Counted from the stretch's first letter, positions 8,201-17,657 are shown. The stretch: DNA of 64,000 nucleotides from CAZKWG01 sp964615375 (GCA_964615375.1 CAZTOW010000011.1:171849-235848), one strand, 5' to 3'. The notes: generated by a model not told the origin, from the sequence alone. Made by a program: numbers and translations.

Positions 8201-10483
8201 ATGCGCCCCATCTCGCTCCTGATCGTCGTTCACCACCACCAGCCCGTGGGCGAGGAGGAGGAGGTCATCGCGCGAGCGGCGGACGCGGCCTATCGGCCAC
8301 TTCTCGAGGCGCTATGGGCTTTTCCGGGCGTAAAGCTCTCGCTGAGCCTGGGGGGTGCGCTGCCCGAGTGGCTGGACGCCCACGACCGCCCGCTGCTGGA
8401 CCGGCTCAAGGCCCTGGTCGAGCGGGGTCAGGTGGAGGTGCTGGGCGGCGCGGCGGCGCCCCTGCACGTCGTCCCCGAGCGCGACGCCCTCGCCCAGCTC
8501 CAGCACCACCAGGGCTGGCTGCAGCGGCGCCTCAGCGGGAGCTCGCGGGCGGTGTGGCTGGCGGACGGGGCCTGGGACGGCTGCGTGCCGAGGCTGCTGG
8601 CCCGCATCGGCGCCAACGTCACCTTTCTGGACGAGTGGCTGCTGTGCGGCGCGGGGCTCTCGGGCGGGCTGGACGGCTGGTACGTGGCCGAGCGCGAGGG
8701 GGCGGCCGTGGGCGTTCTGCCCATCGATCGCCGGCTCTCGGCCATGCTGCCCTGGAGCTCGCCGCGCGCCGTGCTGGGCGCCCTCCAGGAGCGGGCCACG
8801 CGGGGGCGACAGCTGGTGGTGGTCTCCATCCCCGGCGAGCAGCTGGGGGTCCACCCGCACTCGGCGCGCTGGTGCTGGGCCCGGGAGCGCGGCTGGATCC
8901 GGCGCTTCTTCGAGGCGCTCAAGGCCCAGGACTTCTGGCTGCGCCTCGTGCTGCCGGGCGCGGTCATCCAGCGCTGGCGCCCCACCGGGCGGGTCGCGCC
9001 GGCCACGGGGACGCCGGCCGAGCTGGGGCTGGCGGCGCTGGAGGTCTCCGAGGCCCGCGCCCTGACCCGGCGCATCAAGGTGGCGGACGAGCTCCCCGCG
9101 GTCACCGGCGGCGCGCACGGCGCGGTGGTGGGCGCCCCCTGGGAGAGCTTCCTGGTCCGCTACGACGAGGCGAACCGCCTGCACAAGCGCGTGCTGCGGA
9201 CCAGCGTGAAGCTGTGGCAGGCGCGCAGGAAGCTGAAGGATCGGGCGGATCCCATGCTCACGCCCGCCGATTCGGCGATGGCGCTGGCCCGCGAGGAGCT
9301 CTTCCGGGCCCAGGGGGCGGCCTTCTACCACGGCGGGCCTGGCGGGGGCCTGCTGCGGCCGGAGGTGCGCGACGCGGCCTGGCGGGCGGCGCTGCGGGCG
9401 GAGCAGACGGTGCGCGGGCTGCTGGGCGAGACCGGGCACCTCCACCACGAGGTCGCCGACCACGACTGCGACGGCCAGCGCGAGGTCCTGGTCCAGACCC
9501 CCTGGTTCAGCGTGGTCATCCGCCCGGCGGTGGGCGGGGCGATCTCCGAGATTGGCCTGTGGGAGCTGGGCAACCTGCTCAACACGCTCACGCGGCGCGA
9601 GGAGCTCTGGCACGACGAGCTCATCTTCGACCCGGCCCTCCCCATGCTGATCGAGGGCGAGGAGGACGTGACGGAGGAGGTCACCGACCGCGGCACGGGC
9701 TCGGACAGCTCGATGACCCACCCGTCGGAGGACGAGCCGGAGGCCACCACCGGCTCCTTCAGCTCCATGAGCACCGCCATCGCCGGGGGGCGCCCGCCGC
9801 TCCCGCCGCTGGAGGGCGAGCTCGACCGGATGCTGTTTACCGATCGGCACCGTCGCGGCGCCTTCCAGGAGCACTTCCTGGGCGGCCAGACCACGCTGGA
9901 GAACCTGCGCCGCGGCCAGCACCCCGAGCTCGGCGACTTCCTGGACAACGCCTGGCAGCTCATCGACGTGGACGACGACGGCGAGGAGGCCCACGTCAGC
10001 GTGGCCCGCGAGGGGGTCTGCCTGGACGGGGACCGCCAGCACCTCGTCCGCGTGGGCAAGAGCTACCGCCTCTACCGCGACCGCCCCTGCATCGACGTGA
10101 GCTGGGAGATCACCAACCGCCTCTCCGAGCCCTTCCAGGCGCGCTTCGCCGTCGAGATCAACCTCGGCCTGGACGGCGTGCTCATCGATCGCTACCTGGA
10201 GATTCCGGGCCGAGGCGTCTTTCCCCTCGATCATGTCTTCGAGGAGGACGACGTCATGCAGATCCACTGGGTGCTGCGCGACCGCGGTCGCCGCGTGCGC
10301 CTGCAGTGGGCCAGCCCGGCGCACCTCTACCACTACCCGGTGCAGGTGCCGGTCCGCACGCGCCTGGGCTTCCGGTCGGCCTTCCAGGGGACCTGCCTCG
10401 TGCTGGCCTGGGATCTCTCGCTCTGGGGCGGCGAGAAGAGCTGGCAGGAGGTCTCTCTGGAGATAGAAGAGGAAGAGCCGTAG
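8201..10483 (+). CDS. GH57-like protein (4-alpha-glucanotransferase type) with altered catalytic residues
   Basis: The 760-residue product has the architecture of GH57 4-alpha-glucanotransferases: a catalytic barrel, then beta-sandwich domains (DUF1925/DUF1926 type) from about residue 420 to the end. Region 1 (HHHQP, 11-15) and region 2 (GQVEVLGG) are intact. The region normally reading WLxE, with the nucleophilic Glu, reads WLADGAWD, so Asp122 replaces Glu. The region normally reading DDGEKFG reads IPGEQLG (210-216), so the acid/base Asp is missing. I infer a non-catalytic or changed-function paralogue. A linker rich in Glu, Ser and Thr lies near residues 485-530. It sits between two GH57 genes that keep their active sites. 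Confidence 0.8.
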   Translation: MRPISLLIVVHHHQPVGEEEEVIARAADAAYRPLLEALWAFPGVKLSLSLGGALPEWLDAHDRPLLDRLKALVERGQVEVLGGAAAPLHVVPERDALAQLQHHQGWLQRRLSGSSRAVWLADGAWDGCVPRLLARIGANVTFLDEWLLCGAGLSGGLDGWYVAEREGAAVGVLPIDRRLSAMLPWSSPRAVLGALQERATRGRQLVVVSIPGEQLGVHPHSARWCWARERGWIRRFFEALKAQDFWLRLVLPGAVIQRWRPTGRVAPATGTPAELGLAALEVSEARALTRRIKVADELPAVTGGAHGAVVGAPWESFLVRYDEANRLHKRVLRTSVKLWQARRKLKDRADPMLTPADSAMALAREELFRAQGAAFYHGGPGGGLLRPEVRDAAWRAALRAEQTVRGLLGETGHLHHEVADHDCDGQREVLVQTPWFSVVIRPAVGGAISEIGLWELGNLLNTLTRREELWHDELIFDPALPMLIEGEEDVTEEVTDRGTGSDSSMTHPSEDEPEATTGSFSSMSTAIAGGRPPLPPLEGELDRMLFTDRHRRGAFQEHFLGGQTTLENLRRGQHPELGDFLDNAWQLIDVDDDGEEAHVSVAREGVCLDGDRQHLVRVGKSYRLYRDRPCIDVSWEITNRLSEPFQARFAVEINLGLDGVLIDRYLEIPGRGVFPLDHVFEEDDVMQIHWVLRDRGRRVRLQWASPAHLYHYPVQVPVRTRLGFRSAFQGTCLVLAWDLSLWGGEKSWQEVSLEIEEEEP

Positions 10484-10500
10484 TCTCCAGGGGCCAGAAC

Positions 10501-12165
10501 ATGTCCGCCAGCTTCGTCCTCGCGCTTCATGGCCACCTGCCGTGGGTGCTGAACCACGGCCGCCGGCCCCACGGGGTCCACTGGCTCTACGAGGCGGCGC
10601 TGGAGACCTGGCTGCCGCTGCTGGAGGTCCTGGACGAGCTCGCCCGCCTCGACGCGCGGGTCAGCTTCTCGCTGGGGCTCACGCCGGTCCTGCTGGAGCA
10701 GCTCGTGAGCCCGGTCTTCCAGCAGGGCTTCGATCGCTGGATGGACGGGCTGCTGGAGCAGGCCCGGCTGGACGGGCAGGTGCCGGAGCTCGCGCTGCTG
10801 GCCGCCCGCTGGGAGGATGTGCTGCTGCGCCACCGGGATCGCTTCCGGGCGGCGGGTCGCGATCTGGTGGGCGCTTTCGCGCACCACGCCCGCGAGGGCC
10901 GGGTAGAGCTGCTCTCCTCCTTCGCCACCCACGGCTACGCCCCGCTCCTGCTGCACGACGCGAGCATCCGCGGGCAGCTCCGCACCGGGCTCCAGACCTC
11001 CGAGCGCCTGCTGGGCTTCCGGCCGCGCGGGATCTGGCTCCCGGAGTGCGCGTTCCGGCCGGGCGGCCCCTGGATGCCGCCACGCCTGCACCGCGACCTG
11101 CGCCAGCGCGCCGGCGTGGACCGCATCCTGGAGGACGAGGGCGTCACGCACTTCTTCGTGGACGGCGTGCACTTCCGCGGCCTGCGCAGCGAGGGCGTCG
11201 TGCAGGACGGCGGCTTCATCAAGGTGGGCTGGGACCGGGTCGAGCGGGACCCGGCGCGGGCCTGGCGGAACGTGCTGGAGCCGCACCTCATCGGCACCCA
11301 CGGCGGGCCCTCCCGCGTCGCCGCCTTCGCCCGCCACCCCGCCGTCAGCGAGCAGGTCTGGTCCGCGGACGTGGGCTACCCCGGCGACCCCCGCTACCTG
11401 GAGTTCCACAAGCGGCGCACCGACGACGGCCTGCGCTACTGGCGCGTCACCCGGCGCAGCGCGGACCTGGCGGACAAGGAGCTCTACCGGCCCGAGGACG
11501 TGCAGGCCGCCGTCTACGAGCACGCCCAGCACTTCGCCGCCACCGTGCGCCGCGCGCTCGCCGAGCACCGCGCCACCACCGGGCGCGAGGGCTGCCTCAC
11601 CGCCACCTTCGACGCCGAGCTCTTCGGCCACTGGTGGCACGAGGGCCCGCGCTTCCTGCGCGAGGTGCTCCTGGCCCTCCGCCACGACCCCGACCTCGTC
11701 GTGGAGAGCGCGGGCGCCCGCCTGGACCGCGCCCCCCCGGACAAGGTGGCCTGGATGCCAGAGGCCAGCTGGGGGGCGGGCGGCGGCCACGAGGTCTGGC
11801 TCAACGACGCGCTCGCCTGGGTCTGGGACGCCGCCTACCGCGCCGAGGACCGCTTCCTGGGCCTGCTCTGGGACCTCTCGCAGTCCCCCGACGACGGCCG
11901 CGGGCGCGCCCTGGTCATGAAGGCCGCCCGCGAGCTCCTGCTGCTCCAGGCCAGCGACTGGCCCTTCGTCGTCAGCACGAAGGGGGCGGTGGACTACGGG
12001 TATCAGCGCTTCTGCGGGCACCTGACCCGCTTCGATCAGCTGGCGAGCATGGCCTACGACGTGCTGCACGGCCGCGGGGTGACGGAGCTCCAGGTGCATG
12101 AGGAGCGGGACGCGGACATGCATGATGCATGCTTTGGGGAGATTCCGCTCGAGGCTTGGGGGTAG
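10501..12165 (+). CDS. GH57 1,4-alpha-glucan branching enzyme
   Basis: The 554-residue protein matches the GH57 branching-enzyme subfamily, which introduces alpha-1,6 branches into alpha-1,4 glucan. Region 1 is HGHLPW (10-15), the nucleophile region is WLPECAF with Glu182, and the acid/base region is FDAELFGHWW with Asp371. The C-terminal roughly 110 residues form the helical DUF1957-type domain, including MPEASWG and QASDWPF. The ATG at 10501 follows the previous stop by 15 bases, so the GH57 genes likely share a transcript. With GlgA at 16200 it would supply branched glycogen. The longer open frame upstream of this ATG is a shadow of the preceding gene. Confidence 0.88.
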   Translation: MSASFVLALHGHLPWVLNHGRRPHGVHWLYEAALETWLPLLEVLDELARLDARVSFSLGLTPVLLEQLVSPVFQQGFDRWMDGLLEQARLDGQVPELALLAARWEDVLLRHRDRFRAAGRDLVGAFAHHAREGRVELLSSFATHGYAPLLLHDASIRGQLRTGLQTSERLLGFRPRGIWLPECAFRPGGPWMPPRLHRDLRQRAGVDRILEDEGVTHFFVDGVHFRGLRSEGVVQDGGFIKVGWDRVERDPARAWRNVLEPHLIGTHGGPSRVAAFARHPAVSEQVWSADVGYPGDPRYLEFHKRRTDDGLRYWRVTRRSADLADKELYRPEDVQAAVYEHAQHFAATVRRALAEHRATTGREGCLTATFDAELFGHWWHEGPRFLREVLLALRHDPDLVVESAGARLDRAPPDKVAWMPEASWGAGGGHEVWLNDALAWVWDAAYRAEDRFLGLLWDLSQSPDDGRGRALVMKAARELLLLQASDWPFVVSTKGAVDYGYQRFCGHLTRFDQLASMAYDVLHGRGVTELQVHEERDADMHDACFGEIPLEAWG

Positions 12166-12168
12166 GGG

Positions 12169-14100
12169 TCAGGGGCGGGAGATGTGCCAGGTGTAGAACT
12201 CGAGGATCAGGGTCCACCGGGGATCTGATTGACGCTCGAGGATGAGCGAATCGCGCTCCTGACGATCCATCTCAGCCAGGCCCCGTGCAGCGAACCAGTC
12301 CTGGAGAACTTGGAAGGAGAATCGGAAGGCTCTCCCCTCTTGCTCGACGAGAGCGACGTCAAAGAGCCCTTGGATCTGCCTCACGCCGATCTCAGCGACC
12401 GTCGTTGCAGACACGCGCATCGAGGCGCCGCTCTCCGAGATGTGGTCCGCAAGGCATCGGGTCTGCTCTTCGAGGCTCATGCCCAGCGCCAGGCGGCTCA
12501 GTTGCATCAGCAACCAAAGATGAATGACCTCATCCGCGTGCGGGCTCCGGGGCGCCACAGCGGTGATCAACTCATGAACACGCTCGGCGAGGGAGGAGCC
12601 GTGGGACCAGATCAGGGCAGCGGCTCCCCAGCCGAGGAGCAGCGGTCGAGTGGCCAGCGCGCAGACGTGGGGCCAGTCCGGTTCCTCCCGAGCGTCAGCG
12701 AACACGGTCGGTGCGGGCTCCTCGAGGCGCGCTCGCTCGCGCCGCGCAGGATCGGCTCTACCAGCCGCCAGCTCGTCGATCTCCAAACCTCGGCGTGGCC
12801 TTGCCTGATGCCAGAGTGCGAACCAGGACGCGTCCGCGAGATCGTGCCGCTCCAGCAAGCGAGAGAGCTCCCAGGCGAGGGCATCTCTGCCCAGCAGCGC
12901 TGGTGGCAGGTCGGCACACAGCGGGCGGAGCGGAGGGCTGGACGCCAGGAGCTCCGCGGGCTCTTCGTGCGAGAACATGCTCGCGAAGAGCGCCTGGTGC
13001 TCCAGCTCCCACCGTGAGCGCGGCCGAGGGCTCCGGGCCCGGCTGGCGGCGCTCGCCCATCGTAGAATCCGGTCGTCATCCCACGGTTGTACGCCGCCGG
13101 GCATCCATCCGGCCCGGCCCTCGGTAGCTTCGCCGACTGCGACCACTACGGGCACCCGCCAGATGCTCGCACGTTCTTCCAAGAGGCGGACCAGGGGATA
13201 GGGGGCCTCCAGCCAGTGAGGCATCCTGTGGACATAGAGCCCGAAGCTCGCGTCCTCCGGGCACAGCGCATCCGCGAGTCCCAGTCTTCGACTCAGCGCT
13301 ACCAGCAATTCCGCGAGATCCCCGCCCTTCCGCTCGACCAGGGACTCCCAGTCCCGCGCTCCCAGCACCAGCGGCACCGGCGCCTCCGGGTCCTCCAGCG
13401 CACGCTCCGCCGCCTTCCACGCCAGCCAGATCAGCGCCGTCTTCCTCCCCGAGCCCACGGGCCCGGTGATCAGCCCCCGACGCAGCCCCTCCGCCCACCG
13501 GCTGAGCAGCGTGATCTCTCCCGTCGGGCCAAGGATCTCCGGCTCGATGAAGAAGGCTCGCTGGGTCATCCGACCGCGGTCCGCGCGCATCCACCAGCCG
13601 GGGGGCTCGATGAAGTCGAGGGAGCGGAGCTGAGCCAGCAGGAAGCGCCTGCGCCGCGCCTCCGGCTCGGGCAGCGGCACCTGATCGGCGCCGATCTCCA
13701 GGACCTGGGTGCGCCAGGACCAGAGATCGGGGGCGCGCTGGACGAAGCGGGTGACCTCCCCCTCGGGGACGAAGAGCACGAGGGCGCCGCGCACTCGACC
13801 CAGCCGATCCCGATGGAGGTTGATCAGGCTCACCGCCCAGAGCTGATCCTCGTCGGTCAGGCGCTCCAGGCCGTGGACCAGCACGATGGCGCCCTCGCCC
13901 GCGGCCTGCGCGGCGGCCTCCAGGTCCAGGCCGTCGCGGTCCAGCCGGTGCCACGCCGTAGGGCGATCCTCGGGCAGGTGGGCCCGGACGAAGCGCAGGA
14001 CCTCCGCCGCGCGGTCTGGGGGCCCGAGCACGAAGAACAGCGCCAGGCGCTCCTCGAGCTCCAGCGTGAAGCGCGCGAGCTCGAGCGGGTCCCCGCCCAC
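12169..14100 (-). CDS. Large P-loop NTPase of STAND/NACHT type, partner of the adjacent ATPase
   Basis: The 643-residue product is a predicted signalling NTPase. The N-terminal 140 residues contain VLVHGLERL and the string PDLWSWR, a combination I associate with the N-terminal regions of myxobacterial and cyanobacterial STAND proteins. A P-loop-like sequence GPVGSGRKT at 213-221 has Arg where Walker A normally has Lys before the Thr/Ser. The rest is helical and Trp-rich, with no recognised effector domain. The start is GTG 14100, two bases after the stop of the upstream ATPase. The 3' half is less G+C-rich than flanking metabolic genes, suggesting transfer. A role in defence or regulation is inference. 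Confidence 0.6.
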   Translation of the reverse strand: MGGDPLELARFTLELEERLALFFVLGPPDRAAEVLRFVRAHLPEDRPTAWHRLDRDGLDLEAAAQAAGEGAIVLVHGLERLTDEDQLWAVSLINLHRDRLGRVRGALVLFVPEGEVTRFVQRAPDLWSWRTQVLEIGADQVPLPEPEARRRRFLLAQLRSLDFIEPPGWWMRADRGRMTQRAFFIEPEILGPTGEITLLSRWAEGLRRGLITGPVGSGRKTALIWLAWKAAERALEDPEAPVPLVLGARDWESLVERKGGDLAELLVALSRRLGLADALCPEDASFGLYVHRMPHWLEAPYPLVRLLEERASIWRVPVVVAVGEATEGRAGWMPGGVQPWDDDRILRWASAASRARSPRPRSRWELEHQALFASMFSHEEPAELLASSPPLRPLCADLPPALLGRDALAWELSRLLERHDLADASWFALWHQARPRRGLEIDELAAGRADPARRERARLEEPAPTVFADAREEPDWPHVCALATRPLLLGWGAAALIWSHGSSLAERVHELITAVAPRSPHADEVIHLWLLMQLSRLALGMSLEEQTRCLADHISESGASMRVSATTVAEIGVRQIQGLFDVALVEQEGRAFRFSFQVLQDWFAARGLAEMDRQERDSLILERQSDPRWTLILEFYTWHISRP

Positions 14101-14102
14101 CC

Positions 14103-15440
14103 TCAGATCCCCGGCCGGGTGCCGCGGAGGATCGGGTGCGGCTCGAACCAGACGGTGCCGTTGGCGTAGGGGAGCACATAGCTGCCCAGCAGCAGCTCCA
14201 TACCCTCTGGCTTGCCGCTGGGTTCGCCGTGCTTGCGCACATGGCGGAGCTCATCCACCCGCAAGGTGTTGAAGGTGACCAGGTACTCCTTACGGATCTC
14301 CTCGACCGCAGACGCGACCTGCTCGGGTCCGATCCTGCCCGCGCCCGTGCGCAGGGCCTCGCGGATGGCCCGGTTGCAGAGATGGATCAGGTCGCGGAGT
14401 AGCCCCCCGGAGGCGCCGAGCAGCGTCTTCAGCGCGTCCGGCTCGAAGATGTCCTCCGGGGTGAGCTTCAGGCGGCCGGCGCGCCGGGCGACGACCTCCC
14501 GCATCGCCGCGCGACCCTCCTCGACCCTCCCCTCCGACAGGTGCGCGCTCTCGACCGAGGGCGGCTCCACCACCACGTTGGTCAACCGCTCGCGGCGGAA
14601 GGCCCCGCCAGTCTGCTGCCACTCCGCGGAGAGCATCAGAGTGATCGGGGCGGTGTAGACGACGGGGCAGGCCGGGCGGGCGAGGCTGCGCGTCGCCGCG
14701 AAGAGGGCACGGATGGTGCCGAGATCGGTGAGCTTGTCCAGCCCGTCCACCAGCACGACCGGGGGGCGGATCTCGGAGAGCGCGCCGAGGACCTCGTTGA
14801 CCGCCGCGATGAGCGTCTCCAGGTCGGCGTCACCATCGCGGAGCGGGCGGGTCAGCCCACCGACCGTAGGGGATCCCCCCGACTTCTTCAGGGGTGGGAG
14901 CACGGACGCCAGGGCCTGTGCTGCCCCGGTGGCCGCGCCGACCACCGCCGTGCTCCCGGGTGCCGCCAGGTTGGCCGTGAACAGCGCCACTCCCTTGAGC
15001 AGGTCCCCTGGCGCGACTCGCAGACCCTGATCGCCCATCACGCCCTGGAAGGCCCGCTGGAGCCGCTCGACGGAGCCTCTGGGCACCGGCTGGCTCCAGT
15101 GTTCACTGGCGGCCTGAATCGCCGCGGCGCCGATGAGGAAGAGGACCTCCGCTGCGCTGATCTCGTTGATCTGGGCGGTGGACTGGTAGACGTCCAGGCC
15201 GACCACGGCGTGAGAGTCCCACAGGAGCCGCCCGAGCTCGAGCAACTCCGAGCTCTTCCCGCAGCCGAAGGAGCCGCAGACGATCCAGCGCGCCTCAGGC
15301 TCGAGCTCGAGATCCTCCATCACGGCGCGGGCGACGGCGCCGGGCCGCTGCACGTAGAGATCGAGCTCAGAAGCCTCCAGCCGCGCTCGCGGATTGAAGA
15401 GCTTGTAGAGCTGACGCCACTGGGCTTCGGTGACCGGCAT
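14103..15440 (-). CDS. AAA/STAND-type P-loop ATPase
   Basis: The 445-residue ATPase has a canonical Walker A GSFGCGKS at 56-63 and Walker B VVLVDGLDKL near 228-237. These are followed by an Arg-containing TNVVVEPPSV region and a helical C-terminal lid (LLRDLIHLCNRAIREAL), the layout of AAA_16/Orc-like or KAP-type ATPases. A hydrophobic, Ala/Gly-rich segment at about 150-182 could insert into or approach a membrane. ATG 15440 has GGAGA nine bases upstream. It lies 25 bases after the 210-residue hypothetical gene and two bases before the second NTPase, so all three are probably one operon. Substrate and partner are unknown. Confidence 0.7.
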   Translation of the reverse strand: MPVTEAQWRQLYKLFNPRARLEASELDLYVQRPGAVARAVMEDLELEPEARWIVCGSFGCGKSSELLELGRLLWDSHAVVGLDVYQSTAQINEISAAEVLFLIGAAAIQAASEHWSQPVPRGSVERLQRAFQGVMGDQGLRVAPGDLLKGVALFTANLAAPGSTAVVGAATGAAQALASVLPPLKKSGGSPTVGGLTRPLRDGDADLETLIAAVNEVLGALSEIRPPVVLVDGLDKLTDLGTIRALFAATRSLARPACPVVYTAPITLMLSAEWQQTGGAFRRERLTNVVVEPPSVESAHLSEGRVEEGRAAMREVVARRAGRLKLTPEDIFEPDALKTLLGASGGLLRDLIHLCNRAIREALRTGAGRIGPEQVASAVEEIRKEYLVTFNTLRVDELRHVRKHGEPSGKPEGMELLLGSYVLPYANGTVWFEPHPILRGTRPGI

Positions 15441-15465
15441 GGGTCTCTCCTATCCCGACCGCCCC

Positions 15466-16098
15466 CTAACGTCGCCCCTGACCCCGGATCTCCTCCGCAA
15501 ACGCCGCGATCTCCTGCAGGTTCCGGTCCGAGGCCACCGGGATCCCCAGCCGGCGGATGAAGCTGGACAGCACGCCGGTCTCCAGCTTGCCGCGGCGCTC
15601 GGCCAGGGCGCGCAGGATGAGGGCGCGCTCGCCGTCGCGATCGGCGCGGGGGATGGGGGCGCCGCTCTCGTCGAGGCCGGCGCGGGCGAGCAGGCGGGCG
15701 GCGTGCTCGTACTGGTCGTCGGCGAGGGCCAGCAGGCTGCTGGTGGCGGCGATGGCCTGGTCCGGGTTGAGCCGGGTGGGCCCGGGGATGGCCACGCCGA
15801 GCCGCAGGGCGGTGACGATCTCCTCGGTCAGCCGCGCGCCGCGGGAGCCCGCCAGCCCGCGGAGGCGCTCGACCTCGCTCATGACGCGCTGCAGCACGAT
15901 GGAGCTCGCCGGGAGCATCGTGCCGTCGGGCGAGGAGGCCGAGTCGTCCACGGCGCCCTCGTCGATGTGGACGGGCTCCGTGGGATCGTCGTCCGCGAAC
16001 GCCGGCTTGATGGAGACCGTGGACTCCTCGTCAAAGGAGACGTAGGGCTCGTGCTCGCCCGGCTTCTTCGTGGGGTCCTCGGACGACCTGGGCATCAT
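15466..16098 (-). CDS. Hypothetical acidic protein, first gene of the NTPase block
   Basis: This 210-residue protein is not recognised. The first 60 residues are acidic and low in hydrophobic content, probably disordered. Residues 65-205 are predicted helical, with several Leu/Ala-rich amphipathic helices (SLLALADDQYEHAARLLARAG). There is no signal or membrane segment. Two consecutive ATG codons form the start. It lies divergent from glgA, about 100 bases away, and upstream of the two NTPases on the same strand, so it may belong either to that block or to glycogen control. No function is proposed. Confidence 0.65.
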   Translation of the reverse strand: MMPRSSEDPTKKPGEHEPYVSFDEESTVSIKPAFADDDPTEPVHIDEGAVDDSASSPDGTMLPASSIVLQRVMSEVERLRGLAGSRGARLTEEIVTALRLGVAIPGPTRLNPDQAIAATSSLLALADDQYEHAARLLARAGLDESGAPIPRADRDGERALILRALAERRGKLETGVLSSFIRRLGIPVASDRNLQEIAAFAEEIRGQGRR

Positions 16099-16199
16099 GT
16101 ACCTCTGGGCGGTCTTGGATTCTCCGGCCCCGGGGGGCGGATGTCAACCCGATACCGGAGCGCCTGAAGCTGGATAGGATGCTGGCTCGGAGGCATCGG

Positions 16200-17657
16200 A
16201 TGAACATCGTCGGGCTCTGCGCCGAGGTGGCGCCCTGGTCGAAGGTCGGCGGTCTGGCGGACGTGGCGGACGCGCTGCCGGTGGCGCTGGCGGCGCGCGG
16301 GCACCGGGTGATGACCGTGTCCGGGCGCTACAAGGCCTACGAGGACGCCTGGGACACCGGGCTGGAGACCCGCCTGACCCTGGGCGGCCAGGAGCACCGC
16401 CTCCGCTACTTCCACGGCCGGGTGCGCGGGGTCGATCGCGTCTTCGTGGACCACCCCGCCCTGCGCCGCGGCGGGATCTACGGGGACAACCGCGGGAGCT
16501 ACGGCGACAACCAGGTGCGCTTCGCGATGCTCTGCCGCGCCGCCATCGAGGCCGCCCGCTGGCTGGCGGTGGACGGCGAGCCGCTGGGCGAGGACACCGT
16601 GTTCTGGACCAACGACTGGCACGGCGGGCTGCTGCCGGTCTACCTGCGTGCCCTCTACCGCAACGTGGGCCTGTTCCGCGGCGCGCCCGTGGTGCTGGGG
16701 CTGCACAACATGGCGCACCAGGGCGTGTTCGCGGCCAGCACCTTCGACGATCTGGACCTGCCCGGCCGCTGGTACCCCACGCTGGACATGGACGGCGCCA
16801 TCAACACGCTCAAGGGCGGGCTGGTCAGCGCCGAGCGCATCGTCGCGGTCAGCCCGACCTACGCCGAGGAGATCCGCACGCCCGAGGGCGGCTTCGGGCT
16901 GGACGGGCTGCTGCGCGCCCGCGCCGGGGCTGTGCGCGGGATCCTCAATGGCATCGACACCGAGGACTGGGACCCTCAGACCGACGCCCACCTGGAGGCG
17001 CCCTTCAGCGTCGACGACCTGAGCGGCAAGGCCGCCTGCAAGGCCGCCCTCCAGCGGGAGCTGGCGCTCCCCGTGCGCGAGGACGTGCCGCTCCTGGGCT
17101 TCGTCGGGCGCCTGGACCCCCAGAAGGGCGTGGACCTCATCCGCGACGCCTTCCCCTGGATGATGGCCCAGGGCGTGCAGGTGGTGCTGCTGGGAAGCGG
17201 CAGCCCCGCGCTGGAGGGCTTCCTGCGCGAGATCGAGCGCGCCTGGCCGGCTCAGGCCCGCGGCTGGGTGGGCTTCTCCACCCCCGTCGCCCACCGGATC
17301 ATCGCCGGCAGCGACCTGCTGCTGATGCCCAGCCGCTTCGAGCCCTGCGGGCTCAGCCAGCTCCACGCGATGCGCTACGGCACGCCCCCTGTCGTCCGCG
17401 CCACCGGCGGCCTCAAAGACACCGTGGAGCCCTACGACCCCGGCCGCGAGCGCGGCACCGGCTGGAGCTTCGTGGACCCCTCGGGCGAGGCCCTGGCCCA
17501 GGCGCTCCGCTGGGCGCTGATCACCTGGCGCGACTACCCCGAGAGCTTCCGCGCGATCCAGCGCCGCGGGATGGAGCAGGACCTCGGCTGGGGTCGCTCG
17601 GCGGCCGAGTACGAGGCGCTGTTTGAGGAGGCGCGGGCGGAGCTCGCGCGGTACTAG
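16200..17657 (+). CDS. glgA: Glycogen synthase (ADP-glucose type, GT5)
   Basis: This is a 485-residue GT5 glycogen/starch synthase, normal in length. It transfers glucose from ADP-glucose to the non-reducing end of alpha-1,4-glucan. The N-terminal SKVGGLADV motif (Lys15) binds ADP-glucose, and the second Rossmann domain has VGRLDPQKGVDL and the C-terminal SRFEPCGLSQLHAMRYG signature with the catalytic Glu region. ATG 16200 has GGAGG seven bases upstream; an in-frame upstream codon gives a longer but less likely start. It probably works with the branching enzyme at 10501 and the GH57 hydrolase at 6200. Its stop overlaps the stop of the convergent next gene within the palindrome CTAG. Confidence 0.93.
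   Translation: MNIVGLCAEVAPWSKVGGLADVADALPVALAARGHRVMTVSGRYKAYEDAWDTGLETRLTLGGQEHRLRYFHGRVRGVDRVFVDHPALRRGGIYGDNRGSYGDNQVRFAMLCRAAIEAARWLAVDGEPLGEDTVFWTNDWHGGLLPVYLRALYRNVGLFRGAPVVLGLHNMAHQGVFAASTFDDLDLPGRWYPTLDMDGAINTLKGGLVSAERIVAVSPTYAEEIRTPEGGFGLDGLLRARAGAVRGILNGIDTEDWDPQTDAHLEAPFSVDDLSGKAACKAALQRELALPVREDVPLLGFVGRLDPQKGVDLIRDAFPWMMAQGVQVVLLGSGSPALEGFLREIERAWPAQARGWVGFSTPVAHRIIAGSDLLLMPSRFEPCGLSQLHAMRYGTPPVVRATGGLKDTVEPYDPGRERGTGWSFVDPSGEALAQALRWALITWRDYPESFRAIQRRGMEQDLGWGRSAAEYEALFEEARAELARY

Noticed and set aside
8201..8330. Polymorphic start for the middle GH57 gene
   Set aside because: The family N-terminus (region 1 at residues 11-15) fits the ATG at 8201, so no alternative is needed.
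8314..12165. A single 1283-codon frame spanning two GH57 genes
   Set aside because: Only its last part (from ATG 10501) is real protein. The upstream part is an Arg/Pro/Gly-rich shadow of the neighbouring gene.
15466..16098. Acidic hypothetical protein as a second peptide precursor
   Set aside because: It has no repeated TTxxxxEE or similar cores, is mostly helical and has no adjacent modification enzyme.
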